A stretch of 64,000 nucleotides of DNA, from positions 464,820 through 528,819 of the forward strand of contig NBIV01000017.1 of the NCBI GenBank assembly GCA_003194525.1. Reading direction: 5' to 3'. Shown in pieces: positions 54,383 through 64,000 of this stretch; within the stretch, counting starts at the first letter, position 1, and every line of letters starts with the position of its first letter. The notes under the pieces are model-generated. The model was not told the origin of the DNA. It did no database searches and was given only the letters and a program-made list of their open reading frames with translations. Source of the stretch: Gracilariopsis chorda (taxonomy: Eukaryota; Rhodophyta; Florideophyceae; Gracilariales; Gracilariaceae). A program made the position numbers and the translations under genes.

Positions 54383-56287
54383 TTACAGTCGTCTCTTCGC
54401 GTTCTCACCCCAGGTGAGCTTTCGGAGCTTCCACTCGTTGACGCTGAGACCCGAGATTTGCTGTGTTGAGTTCTTTGCCTCCAGAAACACGCCGATGTCA
54501 AACGGTTCGTGCTGATCGCCGTACGGGTAGAGCAGAGGGAAAGTGCCTCTCTCTGCCATTTTGGATGCCGGTTTTAGAAGGCGGTACCACACTTGCGCAT
54601 TGTTTGCGGCATTTGCAGTCGCCCCATCTCCAGCATTAGCAGCAGCAGCAGCCGTCACTACGGTGTGCTCTTCTGGTACGGTTCCTTCTACCAAGCGCGG
54701 TACTTGAGACTCCCCTCGGTACAGGCCAGTTGGATCCACGACGAGCGTTCTCATCATGGTTGGCCCCCCATCAGGAGCATCTTCAGGGAGAGGCCCAGCA
54801 CCTGCGTGAGGAGCACTGACTGTGGCACTTCGGGTTCCTTCGTAACCACGTACGACTACTCCCTCTTCTGCTGCCTGCATGCTGATATCGACGGCGGTAT
54901 CTGCATTTAGTTGTTGTTGTTGCGTGCTAAGCATGGATCGGTACCCCTCACGCACCACGTTTGGCTTGGACTGGATCACATCGTACAACTTGGGCACGAT
55001 GTCTCGTACGCTGGTATCTTGAATGAATGCACGCAAATTGGCACGTGCATAGTGAGAGGGATCCAAGGAAGGCGGACCGGTACCCCACAGAAAGCTGTAG
55101 CGCGTGTTGTTCTGGTTCTGCGTGGGCAGAGCGAGAGCTGCGTTGACCTCAAGTCTGAGAAAAGAATGACCGCCTCCCGTCACATACGACATGTCCATGA
55201 ACGCTTGCGTCGTCGCGAAGAGTGTATTCAAGTTGAGGAAATGGCTGTGGAAGGCTCTCAGGCTATAAAGACTGCGAACCAACTCACTGCTATGCCTTCT
55301 GCGGAACGTGACGCCCCACCCTGACATTCTTTTCATTCCACAGCACACTCCATTGGTCTCTTTGCCAAGCAAAACGCATCCGCAGTACTTGCAGCTATGA
55401 ATTCTCAATGTCCAGTCCCGGTACGGGCAGGAGGAGAGCGTGTGTGAGTGCTCGCCGCATCTTCCGCATCGCCTTTGACCTGCAGTGGGAAGCGTCTCAA
55501 ACTGCGGCACGCTTGCACGGATGGCCGGATCATTCCTCGCCTGAGCTGCCACGGAATCCCACGCATAGTACACGCGATAGAGTCCTCGATCAGGACGCCC
55601 AGCACAGTGCATGACCGTCGTATCAAGCTGTTGCTGTGGCTGATGCTGTGGCTGGTGTGAGGGAGCCAGTGCGATCTCATCCGCTTCCACCTCCATCGAA
55701 ATAGACATCTGTTGTTCTTCCTGTTCAGCTTGTGGCAACGCAGGCTGCGGCGGCGGGTGTGAGGGATTCGGGGTGATCTCATCCTCTTCCACTTCCATCG
55801 GGACTGGCATCTGTTCTTCCTCTTGTTCAGCTTGTGGCAGAGCAGGCTGCTGTGGTGGCAGTGGCTGTGAGGGAGCAGGGATGATCTCATCCTCTTCCAC
55901 TTCCATCGCAATAGGCATCTGTTCTGCAGGCATCGGTGGGAGAGGGGGAGGCATCGGAGGCGGTGGAATGTGACTTGGAAGGCCTCTCACAAACTCCAGA
56001 AATCCAGGAATTGGGCACGATGTTGGTAGATCTGTGGCAGCGGACCCACTGACTCCAGCGGCGCTTGTGCTAATTGCTGCTGCAACCGAAGTAGGTGCAG
56101 GAGTAATTTCGTCTTCTTCAACCGCTGGAACAATAGGTCCTTGAACGTGTGCTCCGCTCTCATTTACTCCCAACTCATCTGGAGCTGGAGGAGCTGGTTC
56201 TCTTCGGGGTCTTCCAGCTCTTGCCCGTGCTCCACCACTGCCGACGCGACGACCACCAGCCTTTTGCCTTGAACCGCCTGCATTCAA
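54383..56287 (-). CDS. Helitron B N-terminal protein, 634 aa
   Basis: A basic Arg/Gly-rich start is followed by three and a half repeats of about 40 aa around MPxPMEVEEDEIxPxPSxP. Next comes a CCHC zinc knuckle CGRCGEHSHTLSSC (near residue 275), a second Cys cluster (CKYCGC ... CCGM), and a Helitron-like N region ending LLYPYGDQHEPFD near residue 596. In Helitron polyproteins this lies ahead of Rep and probably contributes nucleic-acid binding. It ends at TAA where the frame would continue, so this is the N-terminal half of a broken polyprotein. Confidence 0.85.
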   Translation of the reverse strand: MNAGGSRQKAGGRRVGSGGARARAGRPRREPAPPAPDELGVNESGAHVQGPIVPAVEEDEITPAPTSVAAAISTSAAGVSGSAATDLPTSCPIPGFLEFVRGLPSHIPPPPMPPPLPPMPAEQMPIAMEVEEDEIIPAPSQPLPPQQPALPQAEQEEEQMPVPMEVEEDEITPNPSHPPPQPALPQAEQEEQQMSISMEVEADEIALAPSHQPQHQPQQQLDTTVMHCAGRPDRGLYRVYYAWDSVAAQARNDPAIRASVPQFETLPTAGQRRCGRCGEHSHTLSSCPYRDWTLRIHSCKYCGCVLLGKETNGVCCGMKRMSGWGVTFRRRHSSELVRSLYSLRAFHSHFLNLNTLFATTQAFMDMSYVTGGGHSFLRLEVNAALALPTQNQNNTRYSFLWGTGPPSLDPSHYARANLRAFIQDTSVRDIVPKLYDVIQSKPNVVREGYRSMLSTQQQQLNADTAVDISMQAAEEGVVVRGYEGTRSATVSAPHAGAGPLPEDAPDGGPTMMRTLVVDPTGLYRGESQVPRLVEGTVPEEHTVVTAAAAANAGDGATANAANNAQVWYRLLKPASKMAERGTFPLLYPYGDQHEPFDIGVFLEAKNSTQQISGLSVNEWKLRKLTWGENAKRRL

Positions 56288-56299
56288 CCTCGCACCTCC

Positions 56300-57096
56300 A
56301 GAATTGTCTCTAGCACCTCCCGAGTTAGATCGGACGCCACCAGAGTTCAGACGTCACCCTCCTCTCGTCATTTATTTTTACCAAAGAAAAGAAAAAAACA
56401 ATTCTATGTTTTTAAACCGTTAAAAAATTTGCCAGAGTTCCAGGGTGATTCCCAATAAAACACAAAGTTGAAAGTGAAAAACTGGTTGCAGTTTGTTGCG
56501 TTGCACCCACCGGGCCTAGTCGCATGCAGCAATTATAAAAAATGCTGCAAGGCTTATATTTACCCTATGCAGTCGTGCGCAGCACAGGGACGCTCGACAC
56601 ACTCCTGTTGGATTATGACGGGCGGAGTGTGCCCAGCCGGTTTTCAAGCCGTTTGATGTTTAACCCGCGTCCGGTTGTAAGGATTGGTCTGCCTTTACTC
56701 ACACACCGAAGTGTGCTTTCCGGCCCCAAGAGGTACGACACGGCGGCCGCCCCGGACGCTGCACAGCAAGCTGGTATTAGGTCCGGTAAACCCTCAGACT
56801 TCCTGATCGCCGTCAAACGACCAGTATACCACAGAGGAGCACCTGACCTTTCCCAGATCGGTGGTACTTAGTGGGTTACTCTTGTGGCGACCTGCACACG
56901 AGCTCGGCCTTGCCTAGGTCCCAGGCCAGCAAACAGTGCCCAAAGTAGCAAAAGGTTACGACACTGCGCTATTGGCCAAGCCTGAATGGGATGCAAAATA
57001 GTGGTTAGGGTCAACAAGCGAGATGCATTTGGCACTGCGCCAGTGCAGTATATACGTCTGTTGCAGGCATGTCTGCAATTAAACTTCAGTATACAC
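56300..57096 (-). other. Helitron B leader, non-coding
   Basis: No gene; AT-rich near 56390, then conserved with Helitron A at high identity. It includes the GCGGCCGC-containing segment at about 56740. Confidence 0.65.
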
Positions 57097-57176
57097 TGCA
57101 CTGGCGCAGTGCAATTTGCCACGTGTTGGAATGCACTGCACTGGCGCAGTGCAAATTGCCACGTGTCGGAATGAAC
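57097..57176 (-). repeat. 40-bp iteron-like repeat, 2 copies
   Basis: Units at 57097-57136 and 57137-57176 are nearly identical to each other and to the units of Helitron A. Each holds the TGCACTGGCGCAGTGCA core. Confidence 0.85.
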
Positions 57177-57459
57177 CGCTGGGTTTTTGCTGCTGAGTGG
57201 CTGGCACTACAATTTGATTGTATTGCAAGCCATTCAGCAGCCATTGCACAGTCAACATGCAGCAGCAGCAGCTAAATAACTGAACCCTTTGCTGCTGCTG
57301 CTGCTGCTGCTGAATGTTTTTAATGGTGCGGAGGCGCTGCGCCAAATGGGCGATTTGCATGCCCAAACGGGGGCGTGCAAAGCGAATTTGTGGCGCAACG
57401 CCTCCCGTCAGTCAACAACACCCCCCTCATACATGTGTAAATCATTAAGAGTGGGGTTT

Positions 57460-57928
57460 TGAGACAAGTGGAAACGGCCTTCGGCCGTGGGCGGCGCTGC
57501 GCGCCGCGTTGGTTTTGTAGCTTTGTGTATTTAGTAGCGTTCGGAGGCTCTCCGAGCACTTTGCTCGCTTGCGCTCGCAATAGCGCTCGTAGAACCACGG
57601 AGCGCCGCGGCGCCGAGAGTATGTGGAGCCGTAGGGGTTTGTGTTTAGGTGCCTAAACTGACTGCAGTGCCAGCCAATGATGAGAAAGCGCGACACGTTG
57701 CTTTTTGTAACTGGGTGGCACTGCAGTCATTATGGGAGTGCCAGCCAGTAAGCAGCAAGCTTTGCTGCTGCTGCTGCTGCTGAATTTTTTAAATGGTACG
57801 GAGGCGTTGCGCCAAATGGGCGATTTGCATGGGCAAACGGGGGCGTGCAAGAAGATTTTGTGGCGCAACGCCTCCATTCAATCAAGAACACCCCCCTCAT
57901 AGAGGAACAAATACTTATAATGGAGAGA
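57460..57928 (-). repeat. Terminal direct repeat of Helitron B, 5' copy
   Basis: Minus-strand start TCTCTCCATTATAAG; hairpin arms at 57800-57814 and 57861-57875; end CACTTGTCTCA, which runs straight into the 5' end of the Helitron body. Nearly identical to 50332-50798 and in direct orientation. Confidence 0.87.
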
Positions 57929-58032
57929 TTAAAATAGTTAGTTAGCCAGTCTAGGCCACGTGGCACACTCACAAATTGGTCCAGCGCGCGTTGTACTGCA
58001 CATATGGTCAGATCTCGCTGTATCACATAGTG

Positions 58033-58829
58033 TGAAGTGCAATGCCCTCAGAGAGGGATTGTTGGTACTTGGTTGATTTCCCGAATCTTTTAGGTAATGT
58101 AGTCATTGCATGAACTACGACCACTAATAGTGGATTTGACACGTGAGACTCGGAAGAGTCAATTGGCGGTTGGCCACAGTAGTGGGCATGAACCACCAAA
58201 GCGGAGTAATTTAGTTAATTCTATTTAGTATTTTTACACCCATTTCTGGGATGGTTTGTACTTAGTGCGTCAGCGGATTGCCGTCGCACCAGTAAAACTT
58301 CCCCAACAAGGGACCCCAACCTGGGGAATTGGCTCTAGACCTCACTGCCTTCGCGTGTTCTCTACTCCTCTTTGGAGGGAAGCACCATCGCATACGGGAA
58401 GTCTAACCCCCTTGCCTATCTAAAGGACCCGAGTATTGGGATTGTTGTTCCAGCTGTCTTCGTGTTCGCCTTGTATAAGGTTTACTTACCAGCACTGCCG
58501 TTAGTCTTCGTCACGACACTCGTGACTCAGGTCCCCCTTATTTTTCCCTTCATAGGGTGGCTTTCCCGCTACCCATGGCTTGTGTTCGCGCGTGCCACTA
58601 ACGTGGAAACCTCACCTCTCTAGAGGACGACCACCCCCATACACCGCTCCTGCGGATACCCGATTCTTGCGTCAACCTCCCTGCGCAAGTCGCGACGGGT
58701 GGCCTCGGCCTTACAACCCGACATAGTCATGCCACTCTTGGAAGGGCTCTACCCAACTGGGCTCACCTCTAACGAGGAAAGATCCCGAACGTCTTTCGGT
58801 GCACTCCCGCTTCCGGGCATTGCACTACA
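58033..58829 (+). mobile_element. Solo LTR with target duplication
   Basis: A 797-bp unit starts TGAAGTGCAATGCC and ends CATTGCACTACA, flanked by perfect TAGTG duplicates (58028-58032 and 58830-58834). It shares its middle with the Ty3-1 LTR. With the duplicate, the right border forms an 11-bp inverted repeat GCATTGCACTA-CA-TAGTGCAATGC, partly by chance. Confidence 0.9.
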
Positions 58830-58834
58830 TAGTG

Positions 58835-59759
58835 CAATGCACTTTTCGCGACCTAGCGAAGATGCGGATCATTTATCGCATGTATTCCTTGAGTAGTGGG
58901 AGTGACGGTAACGAGATGCCTTGTCTCTGCTGAGATACCTCGCAACAGTGGATACGGGTCTGCCGTGTACCATTACTTGGTAAGACGGAGGATAATGGGA
59001 TAGACTGATGGCTGTGTAGGAATTCCCCAGTATCGTGGGCTGTTTTAGTTTTACTTTGTAGAGTATTTTCCTCATTATCAGGCTCGTGCACCTTCCGATC
59101 GGGGAAGTGCCACGTGTGTTGCACTGCAGATCCTAGTGTCATGCACAGGGGTTGCGCATACTTAGGTAGTAGCTCCTCGCTATCACCTCCTTCTAGTAAA
59201 CGCAACTGTAGCTCATCTTTGAGGATTACTCTTTACAGAGTGCCAGACCAGGTACCTGCTGCCTACGTGAACTTCCTTATCCGCTCGGGAGGAAGCACGG
59301 CTAGGCACGGTAGTATCCAACCCTCAGGGTTATCCAGGCAAGGTTGGTCCGAAGTGTACCACTTTACCACATTCTTTTTACTGTTATTTTTCCTGTGTAT
59401 CTAGGATATTCTTCTGCCCCTCTATAGGGTTATTTCTTGGTTATTTTGTCTCCCTCGTAGGTATGAGAACCCCCTTCCTGGGATCTGTACAGGGCCGTGC
59501 CTACAGATTCTTTTCCTTTTTCGTCTCTATTTTTTCTTACTTGACTTCCGTTTCTACGGCTTTTATGGCAAAATAATCATCTCTTCACGCGTTCTGGGAC
59601 TGATATGCCCACGTCTGTGGATTTCGTAGGTCACAGTGGGTCCTAGACCCGACATCCATGTAATACAGAGGTTTCTAACAGCTGCACGACCTGTGGAGCA
59701 ATATTTCTAGGCGGGAGATCTCCCAAGGTGTTCGCGGCCTTGCTGTCTCGCGAGGTAGG
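58835..59759. other. Gene-free interval
   Basis: No supported gene. Minus-strand ORF 58873-59205 (110 codons) has no recognised motif. Confidence 0.35.
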
Positions 59760-60672
59760 TGTAGTGCAATACATTCCCGCGTACGGGCGATGGTGAAACT
59801 CATATCTGAGGTGTACTCGGTGCGAGCGATGAAGCGGGATGCATGAATTTTAGCCCCCGTTTACCGGGCTAATTAGCGGTCGGGTTACCCAGGGTGGTTA
59901 TGGGAACATTCATATTTTGTGGTACTTGCCTGGCAAGGGAGGTGGACACGTGGCTACAGCCCCGGCCAGGAGGCCCAAAACGGCTACTTATTTTAGTATA
60001 GTTTAGGGGTTAATTTTACTTAGGCTAGTGCACTACCTACTGTACTGCACTGAGCTAGTACTTGAGCGTCGGCCGCACGGCGGCGAGCTCACCAAGAAAA
60101 GTAACAAGAGTTCGGCTCTGACTCTATTCGCCATGCAAAGTGTCTAACTCCTCGCGGAGGTACACCGCTTGCCCGATAGTTTCACCCGACTTGCACCACC
60201 GAGGAGACCGTGCTCGTCGTACCCAGTGGGTTGTGACCACTCGTGGTATTCGTTGTTGTCGTGTGACCGCCCGTACAGGCCCTATCTCCGCCCCAGTTTT
60301 GGGTATTGATATTACCGACGTGTGTCGTGAGACCGTGAGACCATCCCTTCCCCTCATATCCCCTAACCGCCGCGCGGTGCGTGTTCGTGTGTGTGTATCG
60401 GCACCCCCCTCCGGGGTCTGTTCCCGCTTTCCGCACGCCCCCGTCGGGTGGTCCCTTTCCCTCTTTTGTTCCACTGTTCGCAGGCTACTTCCGGACCAGC
60501 CGTGGTTCCGACCCGTTCTAACCCCTAAACCTCCGAGGTACATCCAGGCTCCCGACGGAGTTACACCCGTCATACGGGACACGGAGGGCTCTACCCAGCT
60601 GGGCCTACCTCTCCAAGAGAGCAAGGCTTCGAGCTGCCTTGGGTGCCTTTCCCACACCGGGATTGCACCACA
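59760..60672 (+). repeat. 5' LTR of Ty3-3
   Basis: It begins TGTAGTGCAATAC and ends GATTGCACCACA, 913 bp. The middle is more divergent than in the other LTRs of the family. The 5 bp before it are GTAGG; the matching duplicate would lie outside the window. Confidence 0.75.
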
Positions 60673-60674
60673 AG

Positions 60675-60690
60675 TGGTCTCCCGACCTAG
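60675..60690 (+). other. Primer-binding site of Ty3-3
   Basis: TGGTCTCCCGACCTAG, identical to that of Ty3-1, 2 nt after the LTR. Confidence 0.75.
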
Positions 60691-60821
60691 AACGGGTTTG
60701 GCTTTCAATCCGGCCTGTCGGAAGTCCGCTTCCCCTTTTCCCTTTTATCCCTTTTTGCTCATTCGTTGAGATTCCCAAGCCGTGGGACTGGTGAAGTAAG
60801 CCGTGGACGGCTATCTGCAGT

Positions 60822-62863
60822 ATGCTACCCACAGCTCCGAGTTCCCCCAGGAATGGTCCGCAACGGAACGCCGCAGCGGCGAGATCACGAAGGTCCGTTC
60901 CGGAACAACTACTTACCAATGCCGTCGGTCTGGAATCCCAAGGAATCCCATCGGCAACCTCGGTGCCTCGAGCCGTGACAGCTGTGGCCACTACGCCACC
61001 TCCGGTGGTCGAAACGCCGTCGGCTGTCCCCCCGAGACCCGGGTCGCCTAAGTACCATCTCCTCGAGTCGAGAATCGACATTGCCAATGTGGCCCACGCC
61101 TCCCTCTCGCAGCAAGTTACCGAGTTGGAACGGCGATGGAGTGACTCCCTGGCTCGGGATTATTCGGGAGATATTCGTCTCCTGAGAGCTGATGTGAATT
61201 CCATTCTGGAGTGTCTGGGTACTCCGGCTGCCTTCGTAGAAGGATATCGGGAGTTCGTGGAGGAAGTTAAAACCCATATGATGCGGGTAACCGGACGTAT
61301 GGACACGCTGGAAGCGTTGCTCAGAGAAGACCTGAACGCTCCGAGACAGAAGGAAGTGAAGGTCATCTCAACCCAACACCGCTCCAGTCACCTCCCCCGT
61401 CACCCTGGAAAGAGAGTTCATCGTTATGAAGTTTCGCCAAGTTCCGACTCGGAAACAAGTTCGAGTAGCTCGTCTTCGAGATCATCGCGTGAAGGGAGAG
61501 GCCGCCGTCGCGGAGAAGAACCTAGTTCGAGGGCTACCTACACCTCCCATGGAGCAATCCGTGCGCGGGAGAAAGGTCGCCGTCATTTCGGCTTGAAGGA
61601 ATTGAAACCGACGAATCCCCTTTACAGGAAGCTGTTGTCCTATCGTTATTACCGATTGGAAGACTCTTCGGGCACTCGAAGTTCGAGAGACACCGGTCGG
61701 GTGAAGGATCTCAGACGTCGTATGAATGTGACGATGCTTAAGCAGAAGTTCTCCGGTGAAGATCCGATCCTCGTGTTGGATTTTCTGGCCCGCTTTGTGC
61801 AGGAAGCAGACGTACTCGAAATGAGTGAGGCGCAGGCATACGTTGCGTTGCCCTACTTTCTTTCAGGAATGGCTGAAGATCAGTACAACTCGGTCAGGGG
61901 TTCGTCCAGGGCCTCAGAAGGAGGTGTTACGTGCTGGCCCGAGGCTGTACACTACCTGCTCAGGTCGTACGCGACGGGAACTGCAATCAGTCAAGCCATC
62001 GTGGCGGTTCGCGATACGAAACAGAAGCCTGGTGAAACGGAAACGTCGTATTCAACTCGCTTGAATAAAGCGTTTCATCGTTGTGGAAATGTGTTTACCG
62101 CTTTTGAGCGTTGCTCCATGCTGGTGGATGGTTTAGATCCTGGTATCAGGGCACTGGTGTCCCGCTACAGGGAAGAGAAGCGCAAGGTGACGTATCTGGA
62201 ACTGGTCCAGTACGCGCAGGCTGAAGGTGACACCCTCAGAGCGAGAGACCCGAGGCGTCGGTCGTCGAAGGCTCTCTTCGTCGAGAACGAGGCTTCCTCG
62301 GCATCTCTCCCTAACCCGGGACCACCTTCCGGATTTGCGGATAACATCCAGTATCTTGGCAGTCTTGAACAGTCGTTGGCAACCTCGGAACTGCCGTCCA
62401 CGGTTACACCCCCGTGGTAGATCCGGCCTTTTACGCAAACCCCGGTCGGGTTCCCCCAGCCCCGCTAGCCTACGCGTCGAGCGCCACAAGACACTCCCGC
62501 CCGGGATGGTCCAACCCGAAGCAACTAGCATTCCAACCACAACACCCTCAGCACCGCGGAATGATGTCCCACGCCACCGGAACACGTTCAGCCCCGCTGA
62601 TTTGCTACATTTGTTACCTTGAAGGTCATACTGCGTCGCAGTGTACCCTCCTCATTCGCGAGATGTGGAAGATCGTGGGAAATTATGAGAATCTCCCACC
62701 GGAGCATAAGGCTCGTGTCCCGAGTAATTCGTATGAAGACGCAAAGGCTGCGGTCCACAATGCTCAAGCTCGAGAAGCCGCGAAAACCGCGAACGGTAAC
62801 AACCCTAACCTTTCGGAACGGGCTCAGCCGCACCCAGCGGTCGATTCGGTCCCGAAAAACTAA
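60822..62863 (+). pseudogene. Ty3-3 gag, one frame change
   Basis: ATG 60822 opens 532 codons: Pro-rich start, Ser/Asp-rich and Arg-rich segment, LKELKPTNPLYRKLLSYRYY, capsid region with FSGEDPILVLDFLARFV and FHRCGNV. The frame ends at TAG 62418-62420 just after a run of five C. The remainder is in another frame (62414-62863), with the CCHC knuckle CYICYLEGHTASQC. A one-base indel near the C run would explain it. Confidence 0.87.
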
Positions 62864-62865
62864 TC

Positions 62866-64000
62866 TTGGGAGTCTCCCCCACGGGAGGGGTGTCTTCCAA
62901 GCCGAAGTTGGAGACGCCTGAGGCGCCACCGCTTCGCTCCCCTGCCAAAATCCTTACGAGGAAACTGGCTCAAGAAGACGTGAGCTCGGACCACTTAGTG
63001 GCTCTGCGTCGTCCGTGGATACGGTCCCGTAACCTCCGCATCCCGGATCGAGTTTTGGTAATGGCCAAGAGGAACTATAAAGTTTATAGTGACCTCGGTC
63101 TCTCTAACCAGTTCATGGTTCGTCAGTTATCTGTCCTGGATACAGGTGCCGCTCCGAACCTGATCAATATCGGGATTATTCCACCCGCCATGCGGAAATG
63201 CATTCGCATTGGTCCAAGTCTGGATCTGGCTGACGCTAATAACAACCCGCTCCAGACTCTTGGAACAATTCCTCTGGTACTCAGACTAGGCACCTACGTG
63301 GTGAAGTTGGACTTCATCGTATGCGATTCTCTTGCTGCACCGGTCATCCTCGGTTGTGATTTCTGTGACCGCTTCGTGGAAGCTATCCACCCTCGCTCCA
63401 GATCCGTGGAATTGGCCAACGGTTCGACCATCCCGATTGTACGGAAGCCCTTGCGACACGCCTCCCGTAAACGGGTACCTTTACCTGCTGCTCAGGAAGC
63501 GTCCAATGTGGATCGAGCATCTACGAAAGATTCGCGTCGCGGAACCAGTTTCGATCCCGAAGGAATCTCAGGTGTGGGTCTCAGTAACATCCAAACACCA
63601 CGGGTTGCAGGTTGTTCAACCGCTCCCCTCGCTCTACGAACAGCGCCGTCTCGCATTAGCAAATGGGATCGTATCCGTCGAGCCGGACAAACCCTTTAAG
63701 GTTCTCGTTGCTAACCTCGGAACTACCACTCAGTGGTTGGTTAAAAACCAGGTCCTGGGCAACATGCTTCCGCATCCGTTGGCTATCCTTCCTACAAAGA
63801 TTCCGATATCCGACGTTCTCGGAATACAAGACCCTAAGGAGGGGGAGGAGGTCCCGTTCGTTCCGTTGGATCCCGCCCGGGAAAGTCCAGATTCGACTGT
63901 CGAAGAAGCTCAGAAGAGCACGACTTCAGCATCGGCAGATACTGCGTTAGACCCAGAACAGGCTTTGGATAAGTTGGACCTGGATCACATTAATGAATCT
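62866..64000 (+). pseudogene. Ty3-3 pol start (protease), frame change, partial
   Basis: Frame -1 relative to gag, as in Ty3-1. Protease motif LDTGAAPNLI near residue 89. The Ty3-1-like frame ends effectively near 63523, where one extra A (ACGAAAG) shifts it. It continues in another frame with IPKESQVWVSV and LANGIVSVEPD to the window end. The ORF tail up to 63699 is out of frame. Confidence 0.85.

Larger units (their letters stand above)
50332..57928 (-). mobile_element. Helitron B with terminal direct repeats, 7.6 kb
   Basis: Minus-strand order: direct repeat (57928-57460), body 5' end (TCTCAAAACC at about 57460), iterons, N-terminal ORF, Rep-helicase, GC-rich 3' hairpins (50805-50845), then a second direct repeat (50798-50332). 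The two repeats are nearly identical over about 470 bp. Coding parts carry stops TAA 54383, TAG 54311, a frame change near 54140 and a one-base shift at 51610, plus a changed Walker B. The copy is probably inactive but recent compared with C. Confidence 0.88.
59760..64000 (+). mobile_element. Ty3-3: Ty3/gypsy element, cut by window end
   Basis: 5' LTR, primer-binding site, gag and the start of pol of a close relative of Ty3-1 (same gag motifs, same LTR ends, same primer site). Gag has one frame change and pol another. The rest lies beyond the window. Confidence 0.9.

Overview
The window looks like nuclear DNA of a eukaryote. It is full of LTR retrotransposons, solo LTRs, Helitrons and pogo- and Harbinger-type DNA transposons, and has only a handful of compact host genes. 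TATA boxes, an AATAAA signal, single-exon reading frames of plant/algal type (a small 4F5/zinc-finger protein, an EF-hand-glyoxalase protein) and a possible selenocysteine codon fit an alga. A red alga with a gene-poor, TE-rich genome is my best guess (inference, about 60%). No rRNA, tRNA or CRISPR array was found.

Layout. 1-2480: EF-hand plus glyoxalase (VOC) gene whose frame runs through in-frame UGA codons. 2485-5322: 5' half of Helitron A (minus). 5460-8300: decayed Harbinger-type pair, a Myb/SANT-like gene (+) and a DDE transposase (minus) split by a solo LTR. 8300-12660: AT-rich spacer, a second LTR family and a decayed Ty3 3' end with chromodomain (minus). 12698-14027: island of three small probable host genes. 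14492-24254: nearly complete chromodomain Ty3/gypsy element (Ty3-1, +). 24298-25825: pogo-like transposase pseudogene. 26260-32240: two strongly decayed Ty3 elements (minus). 32599-38432: very decayed Helitron C (+). 39749-40750 and 44847-46802: two large coiled-coil genes (minus) on either side of a decayed pogo-type element with visible terminal inverted repeats. 50332-57928: best-preserved Helitron B (minus). 58033-58829: second solo LTR. 59760-end: 5' part of another Ty3 element (Ty3-3, +).

Most coding capacity is for mobility: GAG/POL of chromodomain Ty3 elements, Rep-helicase of Helitrons, and DDE transposases. Almost every copy is broken by stops and one-base shifts. The probable working host genes are 481-2016, 12698-13126, 13535-13738, 13788-14027, 39749-40750 and 44847-46802.

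Main observations: (i) a UGA exactly where the glyoxalase family has Cys, with the frame continuing beyond it; (ii) a Helitron lineage in which the Rep-helicase unit is flanked by direct repeats of about 470 bp that each look like a small Helitron, in two copies of different age; (iii) 40-bp iteron-like repeats with a palindromic core in the Helitron 5' region; (iv) an unusually dense texture of short hairpins across the Ty3-1 coding region; (v) two solo LTRs with perfect 5-bp target duplications, one of which splits a transposase exactly.
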